DNA of 51,524 bases, from positions 1-51,524 of the forward strand of contig CAVCAW010000002.1 in NCBI GenBank assembly GCA_963600315.1. Direction: 5' to 3'. The notes under the pieces were generated by a model. The model saw only the letters and a program-made list of their open reading frames with translations. It ran no database searches and was not told the origin of the DNA. Each line of letters opens with the position of its first letter. Position 1 is the first letter of the stretch. Source of the DNA: UBA6382 sp963600315 (lineage in GTDB: Bacteria > Bacteroidota > Bacteroidia > Bacteroidales > Bacteroidaceae). Below, in pieces: positions 26,012 to 35,590 of this stretch. The translations under genes and the position numbers were made by a program.

Positions 26012-27328
26012 GTGAATAATAAGCAAGGGCTATATATCCATATTCCTTTTTGCAAGAGCAGATGCATATATTGTGATTTTTTCTCCACGACATTTGACAG
26101 TGGGGCACAAGACGATTTTATCTCAGCGCTGAGCTGCGAGGCCACCGCCCGTCAGCACAACTTGGTTTCTACAAAAATGGACTCCATATATATAGGTGGC
26201 GGCACGCCGTCAGTTCTCAGCGAGCAGAACATTCGCCGGCTGTTCGGCATTGTACACCGGCTGTTCAGCACCAGTCACGAAGCCGAAGTGACCATAGAGG
26301 TCAACCCCAATGATGTGCGTCCAAGTTTGGTCGCTGCGCTAAGGGAGAGCGGCGTCAACCGCATTAGCATGGGCATTCAGTCGTTCAACGACAACATACT
26401 GCGCTTCCTGCATCGGCGTCACAATTCTCAAGAAGCGTTAAGAGCTGTTGACACGGTCATCAACGGCGGCATCGACAACATCAGCATAGATTTAATCTAC
26501 GGACTGCCGGAACAAACTCTCAGCGACTGGAACAACGACCTCCAGACTGCATTTAGTTTGCCCGTCAGCCATCTCTCCGCCTACTCACTTATGTTTGAGG
26601 AGGGAACACGGCTGACGCAGATGCGCAACGAGGGAACCATATGTGAAGCCGACGAAGAGCTAAGTTTGGAGATGTTCAAACAGCTGATGCACAAGGCTAG
26701 GGAGCATGGGTTCCTGCATTACGAGATTTCCAACTTCTCTCTGCCTGACAAACAGGCTCGCCACAACACTGGCTACTGGAACGGCATGCACTATTTGGGG
26801 CTAGGTCCTGGTGCTCACTCCTACGACGGCATCAGCCGTCAACACAACATCGGTGACCTCAAGGCTTACATCAAGCATTTCTCGAACGAGCACGCCGACC
26901 ATACCGACAGAACAAGTAGCTGTGGCAACACAGAGGGCAACGAAACAGATAGAACAGACGACCTCGCAAACATAACAGGCTGCCATAACCACAAGACGGA
27001 CTACTATAACAACATAGCAGAAGAAGAGATTCTTACCACCACACAAAAGAAGGAGGAGATGTTGCTAACATCTCTTCGCACCGCACAAGGGCTCTGCCTT
27101 TCGGACTTTGCGCAACAATTCGGGCAAGAATCGCTCTACGGAGTGTTGCAACGTGCAGTTCCGTTCATCAACGATGGAGACTTGATGCTGACACGAGGAG
27201 AAAACGCAAGTTTTGCTGACAGCGACAACCCTGTGCGTCAACATGCCGGTGTGCCCAACTCTTTCCTCGCCCTTTCAAGCAAAGGAATCTTCGTGTCAGA
27301 CTACATTATTTCCTCGCTTTTTGAATAA
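26012..27328 (+). CDS. hemW: HemW-like radical SAM protein (heme chaperone), enlarged
   Basis: A 438-residue radical SAM protein beginning at GTG. The cluster motif CKSRCIYCDF (residues 14-23) is CxxxCxxC followed by the aromatic residue usual in HemN/HemW. IYIGGGTPSVL (about 58) and NRISMGIQSFN (about 117) bind SAM, and YEISNF with the NTGYWNGMHYLGLGPGAHSY segment is typical of HemW, which delivers heme rather than oxidising coproporphyrinogen. HemN's N-terminal extension is absent. It is about 60 residues longer than usual: a His/Asp/Thr/Asn-rich insert at about residues 292-332 (with ETDRTDD and GCHNHKTDYY) and a second at about 394-416. The reading frame is intact, so this is not a frameshift effect. 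Confidence 0.88.
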   Translation: MNNKQGLYIHIPFCKSRCIYCDFFSTTFDSGAQDDFISALSCEATARQHNLVSTKMDSIYIGGGTPSVLSEQNIRRLFGIVHRLFSTSHEAEVTIEVNPNDVRPSLVAALRESGVNRISMGIQSFNDNILRFLHRRHNSQEALRAVDTVINGGIDNISIDLIYGLPEQTLSDWNNDLQTAFSLPVSHLSAYSLMFEEGTRLTQMRNEGTICEADEELSLEMFKQLMHKAREHGFLHYEISNFSLPDKQARHNTGYWNGMHYLGLGPGAHSYDGISRQHNIGDLKAYIKHFSNEHADHTDRTSSCGNTEGNETDRTDDLANITGCHNHKTDYYNNIAEEEILTTTQKKEEMLLTSLRTAQGLCLSDFAQQFGQESLYGVLQRAVPFINDGDLMLTRGENASFADSDNPVRQHAGVPNSFLALSSKGIFVSDYIISSLFE

Positions 27329-27393
27329 TCTGTCGCACAAGGATATTGGCGAAATGCCTGGCAGCTTTGTTATCATTCTCGCAGCTTCATTGC

Positions 27394-28642
27394 TTACCTT
27401 ACAACACGTTTGCTTATGTAGTGCACCGGATACCACGAAATAAGGAATGAAACTGCCGTCACCGTAACCAATACAACTGCCACGTCGACGGGGTCAACCA
27501 ACACCGGATAGGCATCAACGACAAACGCACCGACCTTGTCGCCCAGCTTGAGTATGCCGAATTGTTGCTGCACCAAACATAGTATCAACCCCAACACNNN
27601 NNNNNNNCCCCAACACAATGCCCAGCAAAGTTCCGGCAAGACTTATCAAGCGTCCCTCAAACAAGAAGATGCTGCGAATCTGTCGGTCAGTAGCACCCAT
27701 GCCCCTCAGAGTTTTCACGTCTTCTTTCTTGTCGATGATGAGCATGCTTAGCGAGCCTATGATGTTGAAGCAGGCTATAAACAGTATGAACACCAAGAAG
27801 ATATATGCCACGTATTTCTCCACTTTCATAATGCGAAATATGTCTTCTTGCTGTTCGTAGCGGTCGATAGTTCTGAAGCGTTCGTTCAGTGTTGACTGTA
27901 TTATGTCCTTGGCCTCAGCGACGGTGTAGCCATCGGCAACCTTTATCTCCAGGGCCGACATACATCCATCTTTGTCAAACATGCGCTGCGCGAAACCCAG
28001 TGAGCAAAGCACATAGCCTTGGTCATATTTCTTCTGCCCTACCGAAAAGACCACCCCGGTAGAATTAAGTTCGTCCATATTGAAGCTTTCGTCGGGCGCA
28101 GCCAGATTCACTCTGGCGCCTTTGGCTGGCGTATATATGCGCAGGGGGTCAATAAAATGGGAATCCATTCCCAACGCTATTGCCAGCCTCATACCCGGCA
28201 CGCCATATTCGAGAACATCGGCGTGGAGTTTGAAGCTGCCTTGGCCATAAAGAATGTCGGCGATGTTGGTTGAGTTTATGAAATTGTCATCAACGCCCTT
28301 CAGCGTAATCATGGCTTGTTGCCCATTGTACATAGCCAAAGCTTTGTCCTCCAGAGTGGCAGAGATGGCCTTGACACACGGCAGTGACTTGATGCGGTCC
28401 AGCTTGATTTCGTCTTCGCCAAAAGTCTTGCCACCAGCAGGCACCACTTTGAGTTCAGGGTCGAGAGCAGTGAACAGCGATGCTACCAGCGAGTGGAAAC
28501 CGTTGAATACCGACAGCGTACAAACCAGAGCCATCGTAGCCACTGCCACTCCCAACACTGACACTGCGGAAATGACATTTATAGCGTGATGGCTCTTCTT
28601 TGCTAACAGGTATCTGCGGGCTATATAGAACGGAAACGACAT
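27394..28642 (-). CDS. LolC/LolE-type lipoprotein-releasing permease, split by an assembly gap
   Basis: An FtsX-fold permease of the LolCDE system, which extracts lipoproteins from the inner membrane for transfer to LolA. The first membrane segment follows SFPFYIARRYLLAKK and contains NVISAVSVLGVAVAT. A periplasmic MacB-like domain spans about residues 45-270, and three C-terminal segments include the SLSMLIIDKKEDVKTLRGMG coupling loop and FLFEGRLISLAGTLLG. The 10 N at 27598-27607 interrupt the last third. The nine bases CCCCAACAC stand on both sides of the gap; merging them restores one frame through GIVLGLILCL and gives 409 residues, the normal family length. The gene is therefore intact. 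It is third in metG-rbfA-lolC/E. Confidence 0.9.
27598..27607. other. Scaffold gap (10 N), probably an unmerged 9-base overlap
   Basis: CCCCAACAC occurs at 27589-27597 and again at 27608-27616. Collapsing the two copies removes the gap and keeps the permease frame open. Confidence 0.85.
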
Positions 28643-28685
28643 TCAGACGAAAGATTCAGAATAGGGGGCAAGCCCCTCTTGCACT

Positions 28686-29021
28686 CTATTTCTTAAGCAG
28701 CTCGTCAATATGACTCATATACTCTATCGTGTTGTCCACAAAGAAGCGCAGTTCGGGGATAATCCTAAGTTGATAGCGCAGACGCTTGCCAAGGTCATAG
28801 CGCACTGTGCGCAAGTTGGTCATTACGTTCTTCACTATCTCTTCGCCCCTCTCCGACGGAAAAACGCTGAGATACACATTACAATAGCTAAGATCGGGCG
28901 ACACGCGGCAACCGCTCACTGTGACCATCACACCGTGCATGGCTTTGGTCTGAAGCAGGAACATCTCGCCCAGCTCCTTCTGTATGAGGCGCGCAATCTT
29001 GAGTTGTCTTGTAGAATCCAT
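28686..29021 (-). CDS. rbfA: Ribosome-binding factor A
   Basis: A 111-residue KH-fold protein that binds the small ribosomal subunit and helps to finish 16S rRNA processing, notably at low temperature. Typical features are the N-terminal helix RQLKIARLIQKELGEMF, the central VSGCRVSPDLSYCNVYLSVF strand-turn-strand region, and the end RYQLRIIPELRFFVDNTIEYMSHIDELL (read in parts), with PELRF and the helix that closes the family. Length is standard. It lies 45 bases after metG and 43 bases before the permease on the same strand. Confidence 0.93.
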   Translation of the reverse strand: MDSTRQLKIARLIQKELGEMFLLQTKAMHGVMVTVSGCRVSPDLSYCNVYLSVFPSERGEEIVKNVMTNLRTVRYDLGKRLRYQLRIIPELRFFVDNTIEYMSHIDELLKK

Positions 29022-29066
29022 GGTTTACTTAATTTTCTGGTGAATGGAATTATGCGTAGCCTCTTG

Positions 29067-31124
29067 TCAGCACACCTTGCCGCCAGGCTTCACCTCCGAC
29101 ACAGTGGTGGTCAGGCTTATATTGCCGTCCCAGTTCTCTGCACTCAGAATCATGCCTTCGCTGACCAGACCATTCTTGAATTCGCGGGGTGCAAGATTTG
29201 CCACAAACAGCACTTGTTTGCCCACTAGTTCCTCGGGAGCATACCATTTGGCGATACCGCTGACGATGGTGCGGTTGCGCAGTCCGTCGGCAATGGTAAA
29301 CTTGAGCAGTTTGTTCATCTTGGGCACACGCTCGCAAGCCAGCACCGTGCCTACACGAATGTCAACTTTTTGGAAGTCCTCAAACGTGATATTTTCCTTC
29401 ACGGGCGCACACTTATACTCAGCCTCCTTGTTGGCCTTCATCGTGTTCTGCAGTTTCTCGGTCTGCGCCTGAATGACCTCGTCTTCAACCTTGCTGAACA
29501 ACAGTGAAGGTTTAGGCAGCTTCTTGCCTGCGGGCAGCAAGTCTGACGAGCCTAACTGCTCCCAGCTGAAGCTCTCCATCGCCGTCATTTCGCGCAGCTT
29601 CTTGCTGCTGAAGGGCAAGAAGGGCTCAAAGGCTATAGCCAGATTGGCAGTAAGCTGCAGCGATATGTATATGATAGTTTTCACTCTCTCGGGGTCAGTC
29701 TTGACCACTTTCCATGGTTCGCTGTCGGCTATATATTTATTGCCTATACGGGCCAGGTTCATTGCCTCTTTCTGGGCATCGCGGAACTTGAAGTTCTCGA
29801 GCAGTTCCTCGAGTTTCTCCTTCACTCCGGCAAATTCTTCGAGAGTCTCCTTGTCGAAAGCCGTCAGCTCGCCACACTCAGGCACCACTCCGTCATAGTA
29901 TTTCTGAGTGAGTTGCAGCGCACGGTTCACAAAGTTGCCATAGACCGCCACCAGCTCGTTGTTGCAGCGCGCCTGATAGTCAGCCCACGTAAAGTCATTA
30001 TCCCTAGTTTCGGGCGCATTGGCTGTCAGCACATAGCGCAACTCGTCCTGGCGACCGGGTATCTCCTTGAGATATTCGTGGAGCCACACTGCATAGTTCT
30101 TCGACGTGGAAATCTTGTTGCCCTCAAGGTTGAGAAATTCGTTGCTCGGCACATTGTCGGGCAATATGTAGTCGCCGTGGGCTTTGAGCATCGAGGGGAA
30201 CACGATGCAGTGGAACACGATGTTGTCCTTGCCTATGAAATGCACAAGACGTGTCTCGGAGTCTTTCCACCACGTTTCCCACGAACCAAGTTCGGGATGG
30301 GCATCACACAGCTCCTTGGTATTTGAGATATAGCCGATGGGGGCATCAAACCACACATAGAGAACCTTGTTGTCAGCACCCTCCACGGGCACGGGGATAC
30401 CCCAATCAAGGTCACGCGTAACGGCGCGAGGGCGCAAGCCACTGTCGAGCCAGCTCTTGCACTGCCCGTAGACATTAGGGCGCCACTCCCTGTGATCCTT
30501 CAGAATCCATTGCTCCAGCCACTCTTGGTATTGGTCGAGTGGCAGATACCAGTGTTTCGTGGCCTTGCGCACCAATGGGTTGCCCGTCTCGGCGTTATAG
30601 GGGTTTATCAGCTCTTCGGGCGAAAGGGTCGCACCACACTTCTCACACTGGTCGCCATAGGCATCGGCTGCATGGCAGCGTGGGCACTCGCCACGTATGT
30701 TGCGGTCAGTCAGGAAGCGGTTGGTCTGGTCGTCGTAGAACTGTTCAGACACTTTCTCCACAAACTTGCCCTCATCATAAAGTTTCCTAAAGAAGTCGCT
30801 TGCCAACTTGTGGTGTATGTCGCTAGTAGTGCGACCGTAGACATCAAAGGAGATTCCAAACTCTTCAAAAGAATCTTTTATCAACTTGTGATAGCGGTCT
30901 ACCACCTGCTGTACGCTTATGCCCTCCTTGCGGGCGCGTATGGTCACGGGCACACCGTGTTCATCGCTTCCGCCAATGAAGAGCACAGGGCGGCCCTTGA
31001 GGCGCAGATAGCGCACATAAATGTCGGCGGGAACATAGACTCCTGCCAAATGTCCGATATGCACGGGACCATTGGCGTAGGGCAACGCCGACGTCACCGT
31101 GGTTCTTTTGAATTGTTTGTCCAT
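29067..31124 (-). CDS. metG: Methionyl-tRNA synthetase
   Basis: A 685-residue class I enzyme charging tRNA-Met. The HIGH signature is at residues 22-25 (NGPVHIGH). The KMSKS loop appears as KISTSKN at about residue 337, a common variant of this enzyme. A zinc knuckle with two CxxC pairs (GECPRCHA and DQCEKCGA) lies at about residues 145-165. The C-terminal 110 residues form the EMAPII-like tRNA-binding domain (DIRVGTVLACERVPKMNKL, then SGIAKWYAPEELVGKQVLFV), which makes the dimer form of about 680 residues. It has an excellent promoter at 31160-31190 and is followed by rbfA and the permease gene. Confidence 0.97.
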   Translation of the reverse strand: MDKQFKRTTVTSALPYANGPVHIGHLAGVYVPADIYVRYLRLKGRPVLFIGGSDEHGVPVTIRARKEGISVQQVVDRYHKLIKDSFEEFGISFDVYGRTTSDIHHKLASDFFRKLYDEGKFVEKVSEQFYDDQTNRFLTDRNIRGECPRCHAADAYGDQCEKCGATLSPEELINPYNAETGNPLVRKATKHWYLPLDQYQEWLEQWILKDHREWRPNVYGQCKSWLDSGLRPRAVTRDLDWGIPVPVEGADNKVLYVWFDAPIGYISNTKELCDAHPELGSWETWWKDSETRLVHFIGKDNIVFHCIVFPSMLKAHGDYILPDNVPSNEFLNLEGNKISTSKNYAVWLHEYLKEIPGRQDELRYVLTANAPETRDNDFTWADYQARCNNELVAVYGNFVNRALQLTQKYYDGVVPECGELTAFDKETLEEFAGVKEKLEELLENFKFRDAQKEAMNLARIGNKYIADSEPWKVVKTDPERVKTIIYISLQLTANLAIAFEPFLPFSSKKLREMTAMESFSWEQLGSSDLLPAGKKLPKPSLLFSKVEDEVIQAQTEKLQNTMKANKEAEYKCAPVKENITFEDFQKVDIRVGTVLACERVPKMNKLLKFTIADGLRNRTIVSGIAKWYAPEELVGKQVLFVANLAPREFKNGLVSEGMILSAENWDGNISLTTTVSEVKPGGKVC

Positions 31125-31159
31125 TGAAAAAAATATGTGTGAAAATGTTTTGTATAGTG

Positions 31160-31190
31160 CAAAATTACTAAAAGCATTTCATTTCTCAAA
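31160..31190 (-). promoter_or_regulatory. metG promoter
   Basis: Minus strand: TTTG at 31190-31187, exactly 19 bases, TAATTTTG at 31167-31160. A full consensus match. The leader is about 30 bases. Confidence 0.8.
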
Positions 31191-31230
31191 CGCAGAGCCT
31201 GCGAAATAAGATTTCTGCCCCCGTGGTGCG

Positions 31231-33906
31231 TCAGTGCTTCTTGACCAGGTTCCACAATTCGCGCACCCATAGCACCAGCGAGGAGCCAATCACGATAATC
31301 ACCCAGTCCACAAGTTTCAGTCCTGTGACATTGAAGAACTTCTGCAATCCGGGCAATTCCACCATTGCCACCTGTCCAACAAAGATAATGGCTGCTATGG
31401 TCAGCAGTCCCTTGCACCCCTTGAAGTGCAGTGCGCTGCGACCCGTTCCGAAGGCCTTGGAGTTGAAGAGATAGAAGAAATGGGTCATCACGAAGGTTGT
31501 GAACAACAGCGTCAGTTCATATTCCGACACGTGTCCCTTAGCTCCCAGCTGCAGGCGGGCGAAATCCGTAAGCGTATTGATTTCAGCGTGTTGGAACACA
31601 TAGAGCATTCCGAGCAGCATGACGAAGAACAGCATGCCCACCCACACAATTTCGCCAATCATCTGTTTGGTAAGTATAAACGCCTTGCGGTCACGAGGCT
31701 TGTCTTTCATCACGCTCTCTGAGGGCGGCAGCGAGGCAAGCGCTGTTGCGGCAAACGTGTCCATAATGAGGTTTATCCACAACATCTGGGTCACTGTGAG
31801 CGGAGACTCGGTGCCCATAAATGCGCCACACAGTACCAGGAAACAAGCCGTCACGTTCACCGTCAGTTGAAACAACAAGAAGCGCTGGATATTGCGATAG
31901 AGCGACCTACCCCACATCACCGCCTTGCCGATGCTGCTGAACGAATTGTCAATTATGGTGATGTCAGACGCCTCCTTAGCCACACTCGTGCCGTCGCCCA
32001 TCGACAGCCCCACATGAGCCGACTTCAGAGCCGGAGCATCGTTGGTGCCATCGCCTGTCACAGCGACCACCTGACCTTTTTTCTGCAAAGTCTCCACCAG
32101 CCGCTTCTTGTCCATCGGACGGGCGCGCGAAATAATCTTCAAATCAAGCACCCGATTGTCAAGTTCCTCGTCAGTCAGGGCAGCAAATTCAGGACCAGTG
32201 ATTATATTGCGGCCATCGTCGCCATCAGTCCACAAGCCCACCTGGCGCCCTATCTCCTTGGCAGTGCCCGAAGTGTCGCCAGTAACTATCTTGACATTGA
32301 TGCCAGCATCGGCACACTCTCTGACGGCAGCCGGCACATCGGGTCTGACGGGGTCAGAAATGGCAGCCACGCCTATAAACATCAGCTTATCGGCTACCAG
32401 CTTGCCGTTTTCAATCGCCTTGTCGTCATCTCCAACTATCTGATAGGCAAAGCCGAGAGTACGCATCGCACGACTCTGATAGTCCGCCAACTGCTTGTCC
32501 ACTTCGCCCTTGTCCACAGACTTGTCCTTACACAACTCATACACAATCTCGGGAGCGCCCTTGACATAGAGCACCATCTTGCCTTTGAGCACCACCGACT
32601 CTACCAGCGTTGCCATATACTTGCGCTCGGTGGAAAACGGCACTTCGCCCGCCACTTTGGCATCCTCGCGCAGAGTGCGGTAGTCAATGCCGCGTTCATT
32701 CAGCCAAAGCAACAGAGCACCCTCAGTAGGATTGCCCAACACCTGAAGTTTGCTCCTGTCAGCGAAGTCTATCGCAGCAGTAGAGTTAACGGCAATACCC
32801 TCACCGAGTATCCCCTCGCTGACATCGCCATAGACCTTCAACTCGTCCACACTCATCATGTTCTGCGTCAGAGTGCCCGTCTTGTCGGTGCAGATGACCG
32901 ACGTTGCGCCCATTGTTTCACAAGCGTGCATCTTGCGCACAAGGTTGTTGGTCTTGAGCATGCGGCGCATGCTGTAGGCCAGACTCAGTGTCACAGCCAT
33001 CGGCAACCCCTCAGGCACCGACACTACCACCAGCGTCACAGCTATCATCAGCGACTGTAGGGCATAAGCCACAAATGGTGCCGCCTCAGCCATCGACCCG
33101 AAACAATCGGCACCGTTGGTGACAAAATACATAATGATGCGTCCAACCACTACCAACGCGGCTATCGTATAGCTCACTTTGGCAACCCAACTGCCCAAGC
33201 CGTCGAGTTGTTCGTCAAGCGGAGTCTTCACACCATCGTCAATCTGCACAGCCTCAAACACCTTGCCCTGCTCGGTCTTGTCGCCTACGGCAAACACGCG
33301 ACACACTCCGTGGCCCTCCATGACCTTGGTGCCTTTCATCACGTGGTTGGTGGGATAAGTGGCAGCCTTGTCAAACTCTTCCTCACGAGTACTCTTGACA
33401 CACATAGGTTCACCCGTCAAGGTCGACTCGTCCACATGCAGCGACACAGCCTCCAGCAGTTCACTGTCGGCAGGCACCTCTTCGCCCGTATTGAGAATCA
33501 CCGTGTCGTCAACCACAATATCGCGGCGAGCCACCTTCGTGGCATTGCCGTTGCGTATCACCTCTACGGCCTCGTCGTCGTTCACCTGGTTGAGCACAGC
33601 AAACTCCTTGTCGGCCTGCAACTCAAAGTAGAAGGCGAGACCCGTAGCCAGCAAAATCGCTACGAAGATGCCCACAGGCTCAAAGAACACAGCAGCTTCT
33701 TGCCCCAAACCAAGATACTCATAACACGAAATGCCCACCGACAACACGCCGGCTATCATCAGAATTATGATGAGCGGATCGCTAAATTTCTCCATGAACT
33801 GCTTCCACAGAGGGTCCTTCTTTGGCGGAGTCAGTATATTTGCGCCGTGTTTGCGGCGACTCTCAAGCACTTGAGACTCGGTCAAGCCCATATGACGATA
33901 TTCCAT
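31231..33906 (-). CDS. Calcium-translocating P-type ATPase, PMCA type
   Basis: An 891-residue P2-type ATPase that would export Ca2+ from the cytosol. The N-terminal actuator domain includes SLHVDESTLTGEP (TGE at about residue 160). Membrane segment 4 has VVSVPEGLPMAVTLS, the PEGL motif of calcium pumps. The phosphorylation site is ICTDKTGTLTQN at about residue 338, followed by the nucleotide domain (YVKGAPEIV) and the hinge VAVTGDGTNDAPALKSA. Segments 5-6 contain NLIMDTFAATALA with the Asn-Asp pair used for ion binding. Family length is normal. It has a good promoter with a leader of about 110 bases and no partner genes. Confidence 0.93.
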   Translation of the reverse strand: MEYRHMGLTESQVLESRRKHGANILTPPKKDPLWKQFMEKFSDPLIIILMIAGVLSVGISCYEYLGLGQEAAVFFEPVGIFVAILLATGLAFYFELQADKEFAVLNQVNDDEAVEVIRNGNATKVARRDIVVDDTVILNTGEEVPADSELLEAVSLHVDESTLTGEPMCVKSTREEEFDKAATYPTNHVMKGTKVMEGHGVCRVFAVGDKTEQGKVFEAVQIDDGVKTPLDEQLDGLGSWVAKVSYTIAALVVVGRIIMYFVTNGADCFGSMAEAAPFVAYALQSLMIAVTLVVVSVPEGLPMAVTLSLAYSMRRMLKTNNLVRKMHACETMGATSVICTDKTGTLTQNMMSVDELKVYGDVSEGILGEGIAVNSTAAIDFADRSKLQVLGNPTEGALLLWLNERGIDYRTLREDAKVAGEVPFSTERKYMATLVESVVLKGKMVLYVKGAPEIVYELCKDKSVDKGEVDKQLADYQSRAMRTLGFAYQIVGDDDKAIENGKLVADKLMFIGVAAISDPVRPDVPAAVRECADAGINVKIVTGDTSGTAKEIGRQVGLWTDGDDGRNIITGPEFAALTDEELDNRVLDLKIISRARPMDKKRLVETLQKKGQVVAVTGDGTNDAPALKSAHVGLSMGDGTSVAKEASDITIIDNSFSSIGKAVMWGRSLYRNIQRFLLFQLTVNVTACFLVLCGAFMGTESPLTVTQMLWINLIMDTFAATALASLPPSESVMKDKPRDRKAFILTKQMIGEIVWVGMLFFVMLLGMLYVFQHAEINTLTDFARLQLGAKGHVSEYELTLLFTTFVMTHFFYLFNSKAFGTGRSALHFKGCKGLLTIAAIIFVGQVAMVELPGLQKFFNVTGLKLVDWVIIVIGSSLVLWVRELWNLVKKH

Positions 33907-34024
33907 ACTTTTTTCTATTTCTATCGCAATCGTTTATATTCTTGCCGTTTGATTGGCTGTAGTCCATTCCCCTGGTTTGCACACACGCTCATAGCACCCA
34001 CAAGCACCACAGGGAAAAGGTGAG

Positions 34025-34055
34025 CAAAGTTACAAAATAAATGTCAGCTACTAAA
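34025..34055 (-). promoter_or_regulatory. Promoter of the calcium ATPase gene
   Basis: Minus strand: TTTA at 34055-34052, 19 bases, TAACTTTG at 34032-34025. Leader of about 110 bases. Confidence 0.65.
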
Positions 34056-34135
34056 ACTTTCTGTCAACTATCCAGCACTCTCACAACCTCCGGCTGAGAC
34101 ATGCGGCAAAGTCGGGCGCAGGGCGACAAAAAGTA

Positions 34136-34247
34136 TTGAGCAAACTTCTGAATTTCGGCGGAAATTGAATTGCGTTTCCGCCGAAATTGTTGACCGTCTC
34201 GCCCGAAGTTGATGTCAATTTCCGCGGAAATGCCACGTTTAGCTCAA
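34136..34247 (-). repeat. 112-bp palindrome-rich intergenic element, copy B (inverted)
   Basis: It is inverted relative to copy A at 18538-18649 and exactly the same length. Its reverse complement begins TTGAG, has TTTCCGCGGAAAT where copy A has TTTCCGCCGAAAT, a central TTTCGGCGGAAA unit, a TTTCCGCCGAAAT unit, and ends AGTTTGCTCAA, all in register without gaps. Confidence 0.7.
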
Positions 34248-34450
34248 CAAAAATTTCGGCCAAAAGGCTCCCTGTAGACACAGAGCAGCTCTTGGCAAAC
34301 CTGACGCACCACCAAGGCTGCAAGACTACTTGCGCTCACTTGAGGTCTTGTCCTTGCGACTATTTGTCAAGATTGAAGAATTATCTTGAATCATATCGAC
34401 AAACCGGGTGTTTGTGGGGCTGACAAGGGGTATTTTACGGCTTTTATCGT

Positions 34451-34458
34451 TACCTTTG
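34451..34458 (+). promoter_or_regulatory. -7 element of the first acyltransferase gene
   Basis: TACCTTTG, eight bases before the chosen ATG at 34467. If used, the transcript would be almost leaderless. Confidence 0.5.
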
Positions 34459-34466
34459 CGCAGCTT

Positions 34467-35507
34467 ATGAAACAGCGCAACCACACTTTTGATTTCCTGT
34501 GCGGGCTATGCATTATCCGCATGGTGACTCTCCACGTTTTTCAGTTTACAGGATTCAACCACGAACCGTGGTGGAAAACGGTCATGGACTGGAGCTTCTT
34601 CCTGATGTGTTTCTTCTTTTTCAAGGCGGGATACTTCAACCGCTCTGTAGGCGGCGCGACACTACCTTACCTCAAAGACCGCACAAAGCGGCTCTTCGTG
34701 CCCTATGTGACTTGCGGCTTTATAGGCGTTGCCCTATTTTGGAGCTTCACGTTGCTGCTGAAAGGAGAATATTCGTCTGCAGTGCTCTATTTTCAGTGGT
34801 CACACATCTGGAGGACCAGCGACTTCTACGGCAACAGCCCCATGTGGTTCTTGTTTTCGTTCTATGCGATGTACGTAGTCGTACATTTCATCGACAAAAA
34901 CCGGTTATTCAGGTTGGCGGTCATCGTGTTCCCACTGATTGCCTATATGCTCTACACTTGGGGCAATCCGCTATGGCTCAACCTCAACAACGTGTTTATG
35001 GGTGTATTCTTCTTCTACTTGGGTCACTATTGGCATTTGCTCATCGCACGATTACGGCGCAGGCGGGCTTTCGTTTTGTCGGCGGTACTCGTAGGGCTGT
35101 TTGTGGCAGGCAACATCTACTGGCACGGAGTCTACACCATGCACTCCAACCTCTTCTCTGGCAATCACTGGGGAGCGGTCTGCAACACGGTGCTCATAGT
35201 GTGCGGGTTGTCGGGGCTGTTCATATCGGTTAACATGCCGCGCATACCGCTGGTCAACTTCATAGGCGAACACTCAATGGTTTACTTCGTATTGCACTTC
35301 CCCATATTGTTCTTCGTGAAGTATCTCCACCTTTGTAGCCACCACTCCATGATAGGGCACGGCAGCGATGCCATTCTGACCATATTGCTCATATTCGTCA
35401 TGTGCTCCTGGCTTGTGCGCTATTTCGAGAAGGTGCCGTGGCTGAGCGGCAGATGGAGCAAGAAGCCGCATCAGAGCACGAAGGCCACAGCTCAACCGGC
35501 GGAATGA
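34467..35507 (+). CDS. Acyltransferase-3 family membrane protein
   Basis: A 346-residue protein with about ten membrane segments. The start at 34467 (MKQRNHTFDFLCGLCIIRM) gives the usual family N-terminus; the earlier in-frame Met at 34386 lies upstream of the -7 box. The family motif R-x10-H is represented by R19 and H24 in CIIRMVTLHVFQF, followed by FFFKAGYFNR and the basic cytosolic loop KDRTKRLFVPY. Such proteins acetylate surface polysaccharide, lipid A or exported sugars with acyl groups from the cytosol. The substrate is unknown and no glycosyltransferase cluster is nearby. A second acyltransferase follows 83 bases later on the same strand; the two are only distantly alike. Confidence 0.8.
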   Translation: MKQRNHTFDFLCGLCIIRMVTLHVFQFTGFNHEPWWKTVMDWSFFLMCFFFFKAGYFNRSVGGATLPYLKDRTKRLFVPYVTCGFIGVALFWSFTLLLKGEYSSAVLYFQWSHIWRTSDFYGNSPMWFLFSFYAMYVVVHFIDKNRLFRLAVIVFPLIAYMLYTWGNPLWLNLNNVFMGVFFFYLGHYWHLLIARLRRRRAFVLSAVLVGLFVAGNIYWHGVYTMHSNLFSGNHWGAVCNTVLIVCGLSGLFISVNMPRIPLVNFIGEHSMVYFVLHFPILFFVKYLHLCSHHSMIGHGSDAILTILLIFVMCSWLVRYFEKVPWLSGRWSKKPHQSTKATAQPAE

Positions 35508-35590
35508 AGCGACTGCAATAATCGCAGCAAAGATTCATCGTCCTTTATACACATACGACACGTAACAGTCTTTATACTACTGACTAATAG

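Larger units (their letters stand above)
33907..34466. other. 560-base divergent intergenic region
   Basis: It holds the ATPase leader (33907 to about 34018), its promoter (34025-34055), repeat copy B (34136-34247) and the -7 box of the acyltransferase gene (34451-34458). No supportable coding sequence was found; the short frames here overlap the repeat. Confidence 0.7.
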
